From contig NZ_PITQ01000006.1 of the NCBI RefSeq assembly GCF_002834385.1, forward strand, positions 286,708 to 350,707: a stretch of 64,000 nt of DNA, written 5' to 3'. Source of the stretch: Rahnella sp. AA (GTDB lineage Bacteria > Pseudomonadota > Gammaproteobacteria > Enterobacterales > Enterobacteriaceae). The notes beneath the pieces were generated by a model. That model was given only the letters and a program-made list of their open reading frames with translations, made no database searches and was not told where the DNA came from. Shown one piece after another: positions 1 to 9,402 of this stretch. Each line of letters starts with the position of its first letter. The first letter of the stretch is position 1. The position numbers were made by a program, and so were the translations under genes.

Positions 1-1
1 T

Positions 2-1426
2 GTACGTGGTGTGGTCGATGAAGCTGATGTGAAATCCGGTAAGGTAAAAATTTATGCGCCTGCTGGATTCATGGATGAAGCGGTATCTGAGAATATTATG
101 GCGGGTAATGTCATGAGCCGCCGTGCTAGTTACATGTATGGGAACCTGCTGAAACCGGATGCGAAAGGCCAGGTTGGCGCAGGGCTGGGTACCACCACAT
201 CAGCAGGGACGGTCACGTTAATTGCTCCAACTAACTACATCACTAAAACAGGGCAGAAAGAAACGATTGATGGTCTGACCTACGATTTCATGATGGCACC
301 AGGTTCCGAAGCCCCTTCTGAAATGTTGTGGTACGTAGAAGAGAAAAAAATGATTGAAGCAGCAGAGGATATTACTCACACGCTGCATAACACTTATTCA
401 CTACGTGGCGCAAAAATTCGTGACCCGCTGGCCTGGTCAAAATACATTAACGATGCAATTAACCGCTGGGGTGATAAAGCAGAGATCATCATGGCACAGC
501 ACCACTGGCCGACCTGGGGTAAAGAGAATGTTGTTAACCTGATGAAAAGTCAGCGCGATATGTATCGCTATATCAACGATCAGACACTCCGGCTGGCAAA
601 TACCGGCCTGACTCGTGATGAAATTGCGGCAAACTTTAAACTACCGGACGGTCTGGCTAAAACATGGGCAAGCCGGGGTTATTACGGTTCGGTGAGCCAT
701 GATGTTAAAGCAACTTACGTTCTTTATCTCGGCTGGTTTGACGGCAACCCTGCAACACTGGATGAACTGCCACCGGAGGAAGCGGCGAAGAAATTTGTCG
801 ATTATATGGGCGGCGCGGATAACATTCTGAAAAAAGCTAAAGAGGACTTCGATAAGGGGAACTACCGGTGGGTTGCACAGGTGGTGAGTAAAGTTGTCTT
901 TGCCGATCCGAAAAATGAAGCAGCACGCAATCTCGAAGCAGACGCATTGGAACAGTTGGGGTATCAGGCCGAATCAGGGCCATGGCGTAATTTCTATCTT
1001 ACTGGCGCGCAGGAATTACGTAACGGTGTACAGAAACTGCCAACACCAAATACGGCAAGTCCGGATACGGTAAAAGCGATGTCACCGGAAATGTTCTTTG
1101 ACTACCTCGGCGTTCATATCAATGGCGAGAAAGCAGCGAATGCGAAAGCAGTATTCAACGTCGATTTGGGCAGTGATGGCGGCAAGTACAAGCTGGAACT
1201 GGAAAACGGCGTGTTGAACCATACCGCTGATGCAGAGGCGAAAAACGCCGATGCCACCATTGTTTTGAATCGCGACACCCTCAACAAAATCATCCTTAAG
1301 GAAGAAACCCTGAAACAAGCTGAAGATAAAGGCGATGTGAAGGTTACCGGCAACGGCGCGAAGCTAGATGAAATGTTGGGTTACATGGATAAATTTGAGT
1401 TCTGGTTCAATATCGTTACACCATAA
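2..1426 (+). CDS. Linear alkylsulfatase, C-terminal part (cut by window edge)
   Basis: The reading frame is open from the first bases of the window, so the N-terminal part, including the HxHxDH metallo-beta-lactamase motif, lies outside. The visible part matches the SdsA/YjcS family of secreted or periplasmic sulfatases that release sulfate and a primary alcohol from alkyl sulfates such as SDS. In order it shows the end of the metallo-hydrolase domain, with candidate zinc ligands in EEKKMIEAAEDITH and in AQHHWPTWG, then the helical dimerisation domain, then an SCP2-like hydrophobic-binding domain near the C terminus (around MFFDYLGVHINGEKA). A short hairpin follows the stop. Family assignment is secure. 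The exact substrate is inferred. Confidence 0.9.
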   Translation, partial: VRGVVDEADVKSGKVKIYAPAGFMDEAVSENIMAGNVMSRRASYMYGNLLKPDAKGQVGAGLGTTTSAGTVTLIAPTNYITKTGQKETIDGLTYDFMMAPGSEAPSEMLWYVEEKKMIEAAEDITHTLHNTYSLRGAKIRDPLAWSKYINDAINRWGDKAEIIMAQHHWPTWGKENVVNLMKSQRDMYRYINDQTLRLANTGLTRDEIAANFKLPDGLAKTWASRGYYGSVSHDVKATYVLYLGWFDGNPATLDELPPEEAAKKFVDYMGGADNILKKAKEDFDKGNYRWVAQVVSKVVFADPKNEAARNLEADALEQLGYQAESGPWRNFYLTGAQELRNGVQKLPTPNTASPDTVKAMSPEMFFDYLGVHINGEKAANAKAVFNVDLGSDGGKYKLELENGVLNHTADAEAKNADATIVLNRDTLNKIILKEETLKQAEDKGDVKVTGNGAKLDEMLGYMDKFEFWFNIVTP

Positions 1427-1762
1427 GTAAAATCCCCTTGCGGTACTTTCGCTGCAGGGGAATTTATTCCACTGTGCCTTATCAATGATTACAGGCCTTT
1501 ATTGTCAGGTCAGACTAAAGGTTATCCACCGCCATTTTATCGCCACCATGAAAGCTAGAGGAAAACCCCAGTCATCTATAATTAACATTAACTATATGAA
1601 TTAATAGGATTAGTTTTTATTTCTTTTTACTTTTATTTCTCTTTTGGAAATATAAATTAGCTATAAGCCATATTTTTTCGTTGTTAGACAATGACAAACC
1701 CCAACCTTACTCTTCGTCATGATTTGCAAACCTTTTGCACACTTATTGATGAGGGATGTCAC
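1427..1762. other. Intergenic region, AT-rich
   Basis: Apart from the hairpin near its left end, this stretch holds AT-rich sequence that probably carries the promoter of the following ABC operon. I see no clear operator. An ATG at 1691 opens in frame with the downstream gene but has no convincing ribosome-binding site. Confidence 0.4.
1433..1466 (+). terminator. Possible terminator after alkylsulfatase
   Basis: TCCCCT and AGGGGA arms flank a GC-containing loop and are followed by AATTTATT, just after the stop codon. The stem is short and the T-tract imperfect, so this is a weak call. Confidence 0.4.
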
Positions 1763-3475
1763 TTGGCTACGTTACTCACTTCTGCTCCCGCGCAATCCGT
1801 CTCCCGCGCGCGCCGTACCGCTTCTTTTAAAATCGCATTGCTGGCCAGCGCCGTGATGTTTTCTTCTTTATCCTTTGCGGACGATGTCCTCAAAGAAGGC
1901 ATCACGCCTGCCACAGACGCCAGCCAGGTTCCTGCTGCCGCTAAACTGCGTACAGACACCGTGATCGCCGGGATCTCCGAACCGCAGGGGATTTTTAACC
2001 CTTACTTTTTCGTGAATGGCTGGGATGAAAACGTCACCAACGTGATCTTCGCCCGTCTGATTGACTGGGACAGTCAGGGCAAACTGGTGCCAGGTCTGGC
2101 AGAAAGCTGGACAGTCAGCCCGGATGGCAAAACGTACACCATCAAATTGCGTCCGAACCTGAAGTACAGCGACGGTTCTGCGCTGACGGCGGAAGATGTC
2201 GCGTTCACACTGACCGTGCTGTATGACCCGAAATATGATGGCGATACCGATATTACGCTGGCGCATATTGCCGGTGGTGATGAATACAAGCAGGGTAAAG
2301 CGGACAGCGTCAGTGGCCTGAAAGTCATCGACCCGCTGACGTTACAGGTGACGACGACTCAGGCAGGTGCGACCACACTACAAAAAATCGGCGGGCCGGT
2401 GCTGTCGAAAGCCTATTACGGCAAAGATTATCAGCGCGGAAATCTCGACACGCTGCGCACGCTGCACGGCAAACCGCTGGGTAACGGCCCGTACGTTTAC
2501 GACAAATACATCCCGGGGCAGGAGATCCGTTTCCACGCCAACACTAATTATTACCGTGGTACACCGCCGACGCCTCGCTTCATCTACCGTGTCACTAATC
2601 CGTCGACCAATTTCCAGTTATTCCAGACCGGTGATACCGATTACGACGCCTTTACGTCGCGCCCGGATGATATCGAACAGCTGAAACTACTGGGTTTTGC
2701 GAACATCAACCTGTACGGATCCAGCGATTACAGCAAGATTGAGTTCAATCTTCATCGCCCGGTATTGCAGGACGTGAAAGTTCGCCAGGCGCTGATCTAC
2801 GGTCTGGATCGCCAGAAACTGATCGACGTGGTGTATCAGGGTTACGGCACCGTGGCTATCGAGCCGATTGCGCCAATCTCCTGGGCGTATAACACGGATG
2901 GCGTGAATCCGTACAAATTCGATCCGGCGCAGGCGAATAAATTGCTGGATGAAGCGGGTTGGAAAACCGGCGCTGACGGCATTCGTGTGAAAGACGGCAA
3001 ACGCCTGGAACTGACGCTGCTGGTCAGCAAAAAAGTGCTGAACGACGCGCTGATCCCGATTGCCAAAGAGGATTACCAGAAAATAGGTGTGCTGCTGAAA
3101 CCGCAGGTCGTGGATTTCAACGCGCTGATGTCGCAACGTAAAGCGGGGAATTACGATCTGGCGTCATTCAGCACCAGCACGCTCAACGATCCGCACGACG
3201 GCGTCTGGGATTACTACAGCACCGAGGCCACGGAGCAGGGTTACAACAATCCGGAAGTGGATAAGCTGATCAACGAAGGTAATGCGACGCTCGACATCGA
3301 AAAACGTAAGCCGGTTTACCACGAACTGTACAAAGTTCTGGCGAACGATCCGCCGGTGATCCTGCTCGGCAACCGTAAGATTTTGTCGGCCAGCAGTGCC
3401 CGCGTGACCGGTTTCAAACCGGATATTTACAATGGCCTGACCGGCAGCCTGCCGGATGTCAAAATCGTCAAATAA
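1763..3475 (+). CDS. ABC transporter substrate-binding protein, peptide/nickel type (SBP family 5)
   Basis: Periplasmic binding protein of the DppA/OppA class and first gene of a five-gene import operon. The mature part has the family hallmarks: early lobe sequence NVIFARLIDWDS, PGLAESWTVSPDGKTYTIKLR, and a C-terminal NDPPVILLGNRK. A signal peptide with a basic stretch (SRARR) and a hydrophobic core ends near SLSFA-DD. I prefer the TTG at 1763 because GAGGGA lies about 6 bases upstream. The in-frame ATG at 1691 would add 24 residues with two cysteines and lacks a Shine-Dalgarno sequence. Ligand unknown: oligopeptide, opine, glutathione or metal chelate are all possible. Confidence 0.85.
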   Translation: MATLLTSAPAQSVSRARRTASFKIALLASAVMFSSLSFADDVLKEGITPATDASQVPAAAKLRTDTVIAGISEPQGIFNPYFFVNGWDENVTNVIFARLIDWDSQGKLVPGLAESWTVSPDGKTYTIKLRPNLKYSDGSALTAEDVAFTLTVLYDPKYDGDTDITLAHIAGGDEYKQGKADSVSGLKVIDPLTLQVTTTQAGATTLQKIGGPVLSKAYYGKDYQRGNLDTLRTLHGKPLGNGPYVYDKYIPGQEIRFHANTNYYRGTPPTPRFIYRVTNPSTNFQLFQTGDTDYDAFTSRPDDIEQLKLLGFANINLYGSSDYSKIEFNLHRPVLQDVKVRQALIYGLDRQKLIDVVYQGYGTVAIEPIAPISWAYNTDGVNPYKFDPAQANKLLDEAGWKTGADGIRVKDGKRLELTLLVSKKVLNDALIPIAKEDYQKIGVLLKPQVVDFNALMSQRKAGNYDLASFSTSTLNDPHDGVWDYYSTEATEQGYNNPEVDKLINEGNATLDIEKRKPVYHELYKVLANDPPVILLGNRKILSASSARVTGFKPDIYNGLTGSLPDVKIVK

Positions 3476-3526
3476 TCAGAAATCACGTTGCTGCCGGTCT
3501 TTACCGGCAGCTTCAATGAGAAAGTC

Positions 3527-4486
3527 ATGAGAAATTTCATTCTGCGTCGTTTGCTTCAAACCATCCCGATGTTGTTCCTCGCTTCGCTGCTCATCTTTAT
3601 GCTGTTTGCCAAAACGCCGGGCGATTTTATCGACGGCAATATCACCCTGACCGCACAGCGTGCCGCCGAACTCAAAGCGTTATACGGTCTCGATCAGCCG
3701 CTGCTTAGCCGCTATGTGCACTGGCTGGGGAACTTGCTCCAGGGCGATCTGGGTTTTTCACTGCAATATCAGATCCCGGTGAGTCAGTTGCTGAATCAGT
3801 ACATCTGGAACTCCTTCCTGCTGGCGACCATCGCGATGGTGCTGTACTGGGGTATCGCGCTGGCGGTGGGCATTGTTTCTGCCATGAAACCCTATTCTCT
3901 GTTTGATCACGGCGTCAGCGTGGTGATTTTCGCGGCGATGTCATTCCCGACCTTCTTCCTCTGTCTCCTGCTGATCAAATGGTTTGCGGTCGATCTCCAC
4001 TGGTTGCCCGTTGGGGGGATGACGAATACCGGCAGCGATGCCACTGGCTGGGCCTGGGTGATGCAGGTCGCGGCGCATCTGGTGTTACCGGTGATGGCGC
4101 TGGTGATGCTTCAGGCAGGCAGCCTGACGCGCTATTTTCGCGCCAGCATGCTGGACGTCGTACGCATGGATTTCATCCGCACCGCGCGTGCAAAGGGGCT
4201 GCGCGAGCGCACCGTTATCCTCAAACACGCATTGCGAAACGCACTGTTGCCGATTATCACGCTGTTAGGATTCGAGCTGCCGGGGCTGTTTTCCGGGGCG
4301 CTGATTACCGAAAAAGTTTTTAACTGGCCGGGCGCGGGGCACATTCATATTGATTCGCTGGCGGCGCGTGATTATCCGGTACTGATGGGATTCACGCTGT
4401 TTTTGGCGGTTCTGACCATTCTGGGCAACCTGATTGCCGATGTGCTTTATGCGTGGGCTGACCCGCGTATTCGTGTGAGGTCGTGA
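3527..4486 (+). CDS. ABC transporter permease, DppB-like
   Basis: Inner-membrane permease with about six hydrophobic segments. It starts MRNFILRRLLQTIPML, the usual N terminus of DppB-type proteins, and carries the EAA-type cytoplasmic loop (DFIRTARAKGL then LRNALLPIITLLG) that docks on the ATPase. A TTG 39 bases upstream is in frame, but the ATG at 3527 is preceded by GAGAAAG and matches the family start. It sits 51 bases after the binding protein gene and its stop overlaps the next start (TGATG), so the genes are translationally coupled. Confidence 0.88.
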   Translation: MRNFILRRLLQTIPMLFLASLLIFMLFAKTPGDFIDGNITLTAQRAAELKALYGLDQPLLSRYVHWLGNLLQGDLGFSLQYQIPVSQLLNQYIWNSFLLATIAMVLYWGIALAVGIVSAMKPYSLFDHGVSVVIFAAMSFPTFFLCLLLIKWFAVDLHWLPVGGMTNTGSDATGWAWVMQVAAHLVLPVMALVMLQAGSLTRYFRASMLDVVRMDFIRTARAKGLRERTVILKHALRNALLPIITLLGFELPGLFSGALITEKVFNWPGAGHIHIDSLAARDYPVLMGFTLFLAVLTILGNLIADVLYAWADPRIRVRS

Positions 4487-5433
4487 TGTTTGGATCATTA
4501 TTTTCCACCAACCGCCGGCTGCGCGAAGCGGAAATTCCGGCGATGGCGCAGGTGACACCGTCACCGTGGCAGCAGGCCTGGAAATCGCTACGGCAGAACC
4601 GGCTGGCGATGCTTTGCCTGATCTTGCTGCTGGTCATGGCGGTCTGGTGCGTAGCGGGCCCTTACTATTCGCCGTGGCGCGATGACGCCACCGATGCGCT
4701 GATGATTAATAAAGCGCCGAACGCGGAACACTGGCTGGGAACGGATTTTCTGGGACGCGATGTCTACACGCGCTTGCTTCTGGCCGGGCGCATTTCGCTG
4801 ATTATCGGCCTGCTCACCATGCTGCTCTCCGTCACTCTCGGGTATCTGATGGGCGCAGTTTCTGGCTATCTGGGCGGAATTGCTGACAAAATCATCATGC
4901 GTTTCGCCGATCTGGTGATGACTATTCCGAGCCTGCCGCTGCTGATTGTGATGGGCGCGATGCTTTCGGAACTGGATTTCTCGCCGGATTCCCGCGTCTA
5001 CATGGTGATTGTGATGCTCAGCTTGCTGGAGTGGCCGAAACTGGCGCGTCTGGTGCGCGGGCAAATTCTCTCACTGCGTGAACGTGATTTCATGCTGGCG
5101 ACGCAGGTGCTTGGGTTGTCTGCACGCCGTCGCCTGTTCGGCCATCTGCTGCCCAATACGGTCCCCATTCTGGTGGTGATGGCGACGATGGCGGTGGCAA
5201 ACGCCATTCTCAGTGAATCGGCGCTCAGCTATCTCGGCCTGGGTGTGGTGCCGCCGACGCCTTCATGGGGAAACATGATGGACGCGGCTAACAGCCTGAT
5301 CGACTTCCAGCGCCGTCCGTGGTTATGGATGCCGCCGGGCGTGGCAATTTTTATCACCGTTATTGCGATTAATGTACTGGGCGATGGCCTGCGCGATGCG
5401 CTTGATCCTAAGATGAAACGGAGCAAAAAATGA
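4486..5433 (+). CDS. ABC transporter permease, DppC-like
   Basis: Second permease of the importer. A hydrophilic N-terminal arm is followed by a first membrane segment (RLAMLCLILLLVMAVWC), the conserved LGTDFLGRDVYTRLL sequence after it, and an EAA loop (DFMLATQVLGL then HLLPNTVPILVV). The ATG overlaps the stop of the previous gene by one base, and its own stop overlaps the next ATG (ATGA). It should pair with the DppB-like protein to form the translocation pore. Substrate not readable from sequence. Confidence 0.88.
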   Translation: MFGSLFSTNRRLREAEIPAMAQVTPSPWQQAWKSLRQNRLAMLCLILLLVMAVWCVAGPYYSPWRDDATDALMINKAPNAEHWLGTDFLGRDVYTRLLLAGRISLIIGLLTMLLSVTLGYLMGAVSGYLGGIADKIIMRFADLVMTIPSLPLLIVMGAMLSELDFSPDSRVYMVIVMLSLLEWPKLARLVRGQILSLRERDFMLATQVLGLSARRRLFGHLLPNTVPILVVMATMAVANAILSESALSYLGLGVVPPTPSWGNMMDAANSLIDFQRRPWLWMPPGVAIFITVIAINVLGDGLRDALDPKMKRSKK

Positions 5434-6434
5434 CTGAACCGTTGATCCGTTTTAACCAGCTTTCGCTGTCTTTCGCCAGCGATCAGGGGCGCGTGCGTGC
5501 GGTGCAGGATGTCTCGTTTGACGTACAGGCCGGGCAAACCGTGGGCATTGTGGGTGAGTCGGGCTGCGGGAAAAGCGTCACGGCGATGTCGCTGATGGGG
5601 TTATTGCCACCACAGGCGGCACGCATTGATGGCGGGGAAATCCTGTTTCAGGGGCGCGATTTACTGAAACTACGCCCGTCGCAGATGGCGGATTTACGTG
5701 GCAACCAGTTGGCGATGATTTTTCAGGAACCGATGACTGCGCTCAATCCGGTGCTGACCATTGGTGAACAGCTGGTTGAGCCGCTGATCCGCCATCTCGG
5801 GGAATCGCCAAAACCGGCCTGGAAAAAGGCGACGAAGATGATCACTGACGTCGGGCTGGCGCGCGCGGAAAGCCTGATGTCCAGTTATCCGCATCAGCTT
5901 TCTGGCGGTATGTTGCAGCGCATCATGATCGCGATGGCGCTGAGCTGTAAGCCGCAGTTGCTGATCGCCGATGAACCCACCACGGCGCTGGATGTCACCG
6001 TGCAGGCGCAGATCTTGCGGCTGTTACGCGATCAGGCGCGGCAAAATCACATGGCGCTGATGCTGATCACACATGATTTAGGCGTGATCGCGCAGATGGC
6101 GGATCACGTGGTGGTGATGTACGCAGGGAAAATCGTCGAACAGGGCGCGACGGCTGACGTGCTGCGCAATCCGCTGCATCCGTATACGCAGGGGCTGATC
6201 GCGTCGCGGCCTACGCCGGGCGAGCGCCGCAGGCGGTTGTATTCCATTCCTGGTCAGGTACCGGATCTGGCCGCGCTGCCGCCGTATTGTGCTTTTACCG
6301 ATCGTTGTGAACGCGCCACAGAGCGTTGCCGTCAGGGGATCCCGTTGCTTGAAGGGCGGTCACGGCAGGCGGCATGTTTTTACAGCGGGCTGAGTCCGGC
6401 AAATGAAATGACGCAGAAGGAGTTGCAGCCATGA
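5430..6434 (+). CDS. ABC transporter ATP-binding protein, DppD-like
   Basis: ATPase subunit that energises the importer. Walker A is GESGCGKS (about residues 42-49), the Q-loop is [10 protein letters not shown], the signature is LSGGMLQRI, Walker B is [12 protein letters not shown], and the switch histidine lies in LITHDLG. The C-terminal extension carries the oligopeptide/dipeptide transporter signature with cysteines ([14 protein letters not shown]), which in this family can bind an iron-sulfur cluster. Start and stop both overlap neighbouring genes by four bases, as in a tight operon. Confidence 0.9.
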   Translation: MTEPLIRFNQLSLSFASDQGRVRAVQDVSFDVQAGQTVGIVGESGCGKSVTAMSLMGLLPPQAARIDGGEILFQGRDLLKLRPSQMADLRGNQLAMIFQEPMTALNPVLTIGEQLVEPLIRHLGESPKPAWKKATKMITDVGLARAESLMSSYPHQLSGGMLQRIMIAMALSCKPQLLIADEPTTALDVTVQAQILRLLRDQARQNHMALMLITHDLGVIAQMADHVVVMYAGKIVEQGATADVLRNPLHPYTQGLIASRPTPGERRRRLYSIPGQVPDLAALPPYCAFTDRCERATERCRQGIPLLEGRSRQAACFYSGLSPANEMTQKELQP

Positions 6435-7414
6435 GTGCTGAAAATCTGATGAGTACCGACTACCTGATAGAAGTGGATGGCCTGAAGAAACACTTCCCAG
6501 TCCGCGACGGCGTATTCGGGCAGGAAACAGGCCAGCTTCGCGCGGTAGACGGCGTTAGTTTTAACATCCGCAAAGGTACGATTTTTGGTCTCGTGGGTGA
6601 ATCCGGCAGCGGCAAAACTACCGTCGGGCGAACGCTTCTCGGCTTGTACGAGAAAACGGCGGGCAGCGTGAAGTTTCGCGGCGAAGACCTGCACCGCCTC
6701 AAGCCGAAACAGCTGAAAGCGCTGCGGCCTAAAATCCAGCTGGTCTTTCAGGATCCCTACAGTTCGCTGAATCCGCGTATTCGTATTGGTGACGCGATCG
6801 GCGAAGCGATGTTGGAACATAAACTCTGCTCACGCGCTGAACTGCACGACAAAGTGGTGGAAGTGATGAAAATCTGCGGCCTCTCGCCGCTGCATTACAA
6901 CCGCTTTCCCCATGAGTTTTCCGGCGGACAGCGCCAGCGTATTGGCATAGCGCGGGCGCTGATCCTTCAGCCCGAATTCATTATTGCCGATGAACCGATC
7001 TCTGCGCTCGACGTCTCGATTCAGGCACAGATCATCAATTTGTTCTCGGATTTACGCGACGATCACGGCGTGACGTTTTTGTTTATCTCGCACGATCTGG
7101 GCGTGGTGGAACATTTGTGTGACGACGTGGCGGTGATGTATCTGGGGCAACTGGTGGAAGCTGCGAGCCGCGATGCGCTGTTCCACCAGCCTTTGCATCC
7201 GTACACGCAGGCGTTACTGGCAGCAGTACCGACGCTCGATCCTGACTGCGAGCCGGTAGCGATGGTCAGCGGTGAAATTCCGGATCCGTCAAAACCGCCA
7301 TCCGGCTGTCGTTTTCACACCCGTTGCCCGCGCGCCACCGAACGTTGCCGCGCCGAAATTCCGTTACTGCGTGAAGTGGAAACCGGCCACCGCGTCGCCT
7401 GCCATTTTGTCTGA
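6431..7414 (+). CDS. ABC transporter ATP-binding protein, DppF-like
   Basis: Second ATPase and last gene of the operon. Walker A is GESGSGKT (about residues 56-63), Q-loop VFQDPYSSLNPR, signature FSGGQRQRIG, Walker B FIIADEPISALD, H-loop FISHDLG. The C-terminal oligopeptide-transporter extension has GCRFHTRCPRATERC. DppD/DppF-type ATPases act as a heterodimer on the two permeases. The gene ends 28 bases from the convergent LysR gene, and I see no strong terminator in that short gap. Confidence 0.9.
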   Translation: MSAENLMSTDYLIEVDGLKKHFPVRDGVFGQETGQLRAVDGVSFNIRKGTIFGLVGESGSGKTTVGRTLLGLYEKTAGSVKFRGEDLHRLKPKQLKALRPKIQLVFQDPYSSLNPRIRIGDAIGEAMLEHKLCSRAELHDKVVEVMKICGLSPLHYNRFPHEFSGGQRQRIGIARALILQPEFIIADEPISALDVSIQAQIINLFSDLRDDHGVTFLFISHDLGVVEHLCDDVAVMYLGQLVEAASRDALFHQPLHPYTQALLAAVPTLDPDCEPVAMVSGEIPDPSKPPSGCRFHTRCPRATERCRAEIPLLREVETGHRVACHFV

Positions 7415-7442
7415 TACCCGCCTTGTGCCGCCGGTGCTGGTT

Positions 7443-8366
7443 TTATTCGTCCGGCATCCGGCGGGCTTCGTTCTGCATTTTTTGCCCTACGCTTTGCGTC
7501 ACTTCGATGACCTTCTGCGTCGCCGGGGAAAGAAACGCGCCTTCAAGCCACGTGATGCCGACACGGCGCTCCATGACAAGCTGATCGTTATCTATCCGGG
7601 TCAGGCGTGAAACAAATTCCTCTTCCGCCAGGATATTTTCTGAAATAAAACTCAGCAGGCCGCTTTTGGCGATGAGCCCGGGGACTGAGGCCAGTGAGCT
7701 GATTTCTACTTTAACCGCCGGTGGCGGGCAGTGGTTTTCATAGAATAGCTTATCCAGCCACTGGCGCATCGAAACGGTTTTGGCGGGCAAGATCCATCCG
7801 TAATGGCTGAGGTCGCGCAAGGATACCGGTTTGCCTGCCAGCGGATGGTCGCGTGATGCGGCAACGACGACACGGTCAGCGGTCACAGGCAACTGGACGA
7901 CCGGGCTTTCATAGTGCACCAGTGGCCCGATGATGATATCGATCGCATGTCGTTCCAGGAGGTTAAACAGGACATCATTCATACCGATCTGAATTTCCAG
8001 CTTCATGTTCGGTACCTGAGATTGCAGCATTTTGCAGATTTCAGGCAGTAAGAATTGTGTCGCTGAACCCGAGACACCGACACGGACGATCCCACCCGCG
8101 CCGCTGCTTAACTCGTTCATGATTTCGCCAATTTCCAGATAGGAACTTTGCAGCGCCAGCCCTCGCTGATAAAGAATGCGGCCCGCCTCAGTCAGCTCCA
8201 GTCCACGACCTGCTCGTTTAAACAGTTTTATCCTGAGTTCTTTCTCCAAACGGGTAATAGATTTGGAAAGTGCAGGCTGAGTTATATTTAAATTTTGTGA
8301 CGCAAGTCTCAAATTCATCATCTGCGCTGCCACCACAAAATAATCTAAGTCTCTGTTATTTAACAT
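7443..8366 (-). CDS. LysR-family transcriptional regulator
   Basis: An N-terminal winged helix-turn-helix (DYFVVAAQMMNLRLASQNLNITQPALSKSITRLEKEL, shown here only in outline) is followed by a substrate-binding-like effector domain (GIVRVGVSG onwards). I start it at the ATG at 8366, which has AGGA five bases upstream. A longer frame would add 25 unlikely residues. It is transcribed divergently from the fumarylacetoacetate-hydrolase-family gene, the normal arrangement for a LysR protein controlling its neighbour. The PTS and ABC genes could also be targets. The effector is unknown. Confidence 0.88.
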   Translation of the reverse strand: MLNNRDLDYFVVAAQMMNLRLASQNLNITQPALSKSITRLEKELRIKLFKRAGRGLELTEAGRILYQRGLALQSSYLEIGEIMNELSSGAGGIVRVGVSGSATQFLLPEICKMLQSQVPNMKLEIQIGMNDVLFNLLERHAIDIIIGPLVHYESPVVQLPVTADRVVVAASRDHPLAGKPVSLRDLSHYGWILPAKTVSMRQWLDKLFYENHCPPPAVKVEISSLASVPGLIAKSGLLSFISENILAEEEFVSRLTRIDNDQLVMERRVGITWLEGAFLSPATQKVIEVTQSVGQKMQNEARRMPDE

Positions 8367-8524
8367 TGATTCCTGATATTCATTGATTTGATAATAAAAT
8401 ATAGTAGAAGGCATGAGAAGTAGGGTCAATAATCTCGCCAACTTTGCGGCGCAAGCGACATAACCGCGAAGGTAACACCAGCGAATTCACCTGTTTTAAG
8501 TAAAATAAGACTCTAAGTGCATCT

Positions 8525-9397
8525 ATGAAAATTGTTAATTTCATCATCAGTAAAGAACAAACTAAAAGTTTCGGTCTCTTCCGGGCAGACGGCATCGTTG
8601 ACGTTGGTCGCCATTCGGGATGCCGGGATATTAACGAATTCATGGCACACCATCAGTTGGAAGAATTGCACCGATACGCGCAGCTTCCTGCTGACCTGCA
8701 ACTGAGCGAGATCGGCTTCCTTCCGGTGATCGACCGTCCGGGAAAAATCTTTGGCGTGGGCATGAACTACGCGGAAAAGCGCAAAGAGTTTAACGAAACG
8801 AGCGATGCGCCGACGTTGTTTGTCCGCTTTGCCGATTCGCAAGTCGGGCATAACGGTATTGTCCTCAAACCGGCGTCGACGAATGAATTCGATTATGAAG
8901 GTGAACTGGCGATTGTTATCGGGCGTACGGGGCGCAATATTTCCGCGGACAATGCGCTGAGTTATATCGCCGGTTACAGCTGCTATATGGATGGTTCGGT
9001 ACGCGACTGGCAGCATAAATGGTACACCGCCGGTAAAAATTGGCCGTCGACCGGGGCTTTTGGCCCGTGGATGGTGACGCCGGATGAAGTGGGCGATCCG
9101 CAGAATCTGAGCATTAAAACCTGGCTCAATAACCGGCTGGTCCAGGATGACACTACCGCCAATATGGTTCACACCATTCCGCAAATCATCGCCTATATCA
9201 GCACGTTTACCCAGCTTTCGCCTGGCGATGTGATCATGACAGGCTCACCGGGTGGTGTCGGTAAAACCCGCGTTCCGCCGTTGTTCCTCCATGAAGATGA
9301 CGTCATTGAAGTGGAAATCGAAAACATTGGTCGTCTGACCAACCGGATAGAAAATTCACCGCTGTCTGAAATAGTGCATTCAAAAACAGCGGCCTGA
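8525..9397 (+). CDS. Fumarylacetoacetate hydrolase family protein
   Basis: A 290-residue member of the FAH superfamily, which hydrolyses or decarboxylates 2,4-diketo acids. Family features are IFGVGMNYAEK, the metal-binding acidic residues in DYEGELAIVIG, SYIAGYSCYMDGSVRDWQ, and the C-terminal GDVIMTGSPGGVG. An N-terminal domain of about 70 residues precedes the catalytic fold. The adjacent sugar-acid dehydratase-like gene makes a 2,4-diketo-3-deoxy sugar acid a reasonable substrate (inference). The start at 8525 has only a weak ribosome-binding site. It is nearly adjacent to the convergent PTS gene. Confidence 0.85.
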   Translation: MKIVNFIISKEQTKSFGLFRADGIVDVGRHSGCRDINEFMAHHQLEELHRYAQLPADLQLSEIGFLPVIDRPGKIFGVGMNYAEKRKEFNETSDAPTLFVRFADSQVGHNGIVLKPASTNEFDYEGELAIVIGRTGRNISADNALSYIAGYSCYMDGSVRDWQHKWYTAGKNWPSTGAFGPWMVTPDEVGDPQNLSIKTWLNNRLVQDDTTANMVHTIPQIIAYISTFTQLSPGDVIMTGSPGGVGKTRVPPLFLHEDDVIEVEIENIGRLTNRIENSPLSEIVHSKTAA

Positions 9398-9402
9398 TGA
9401 TA

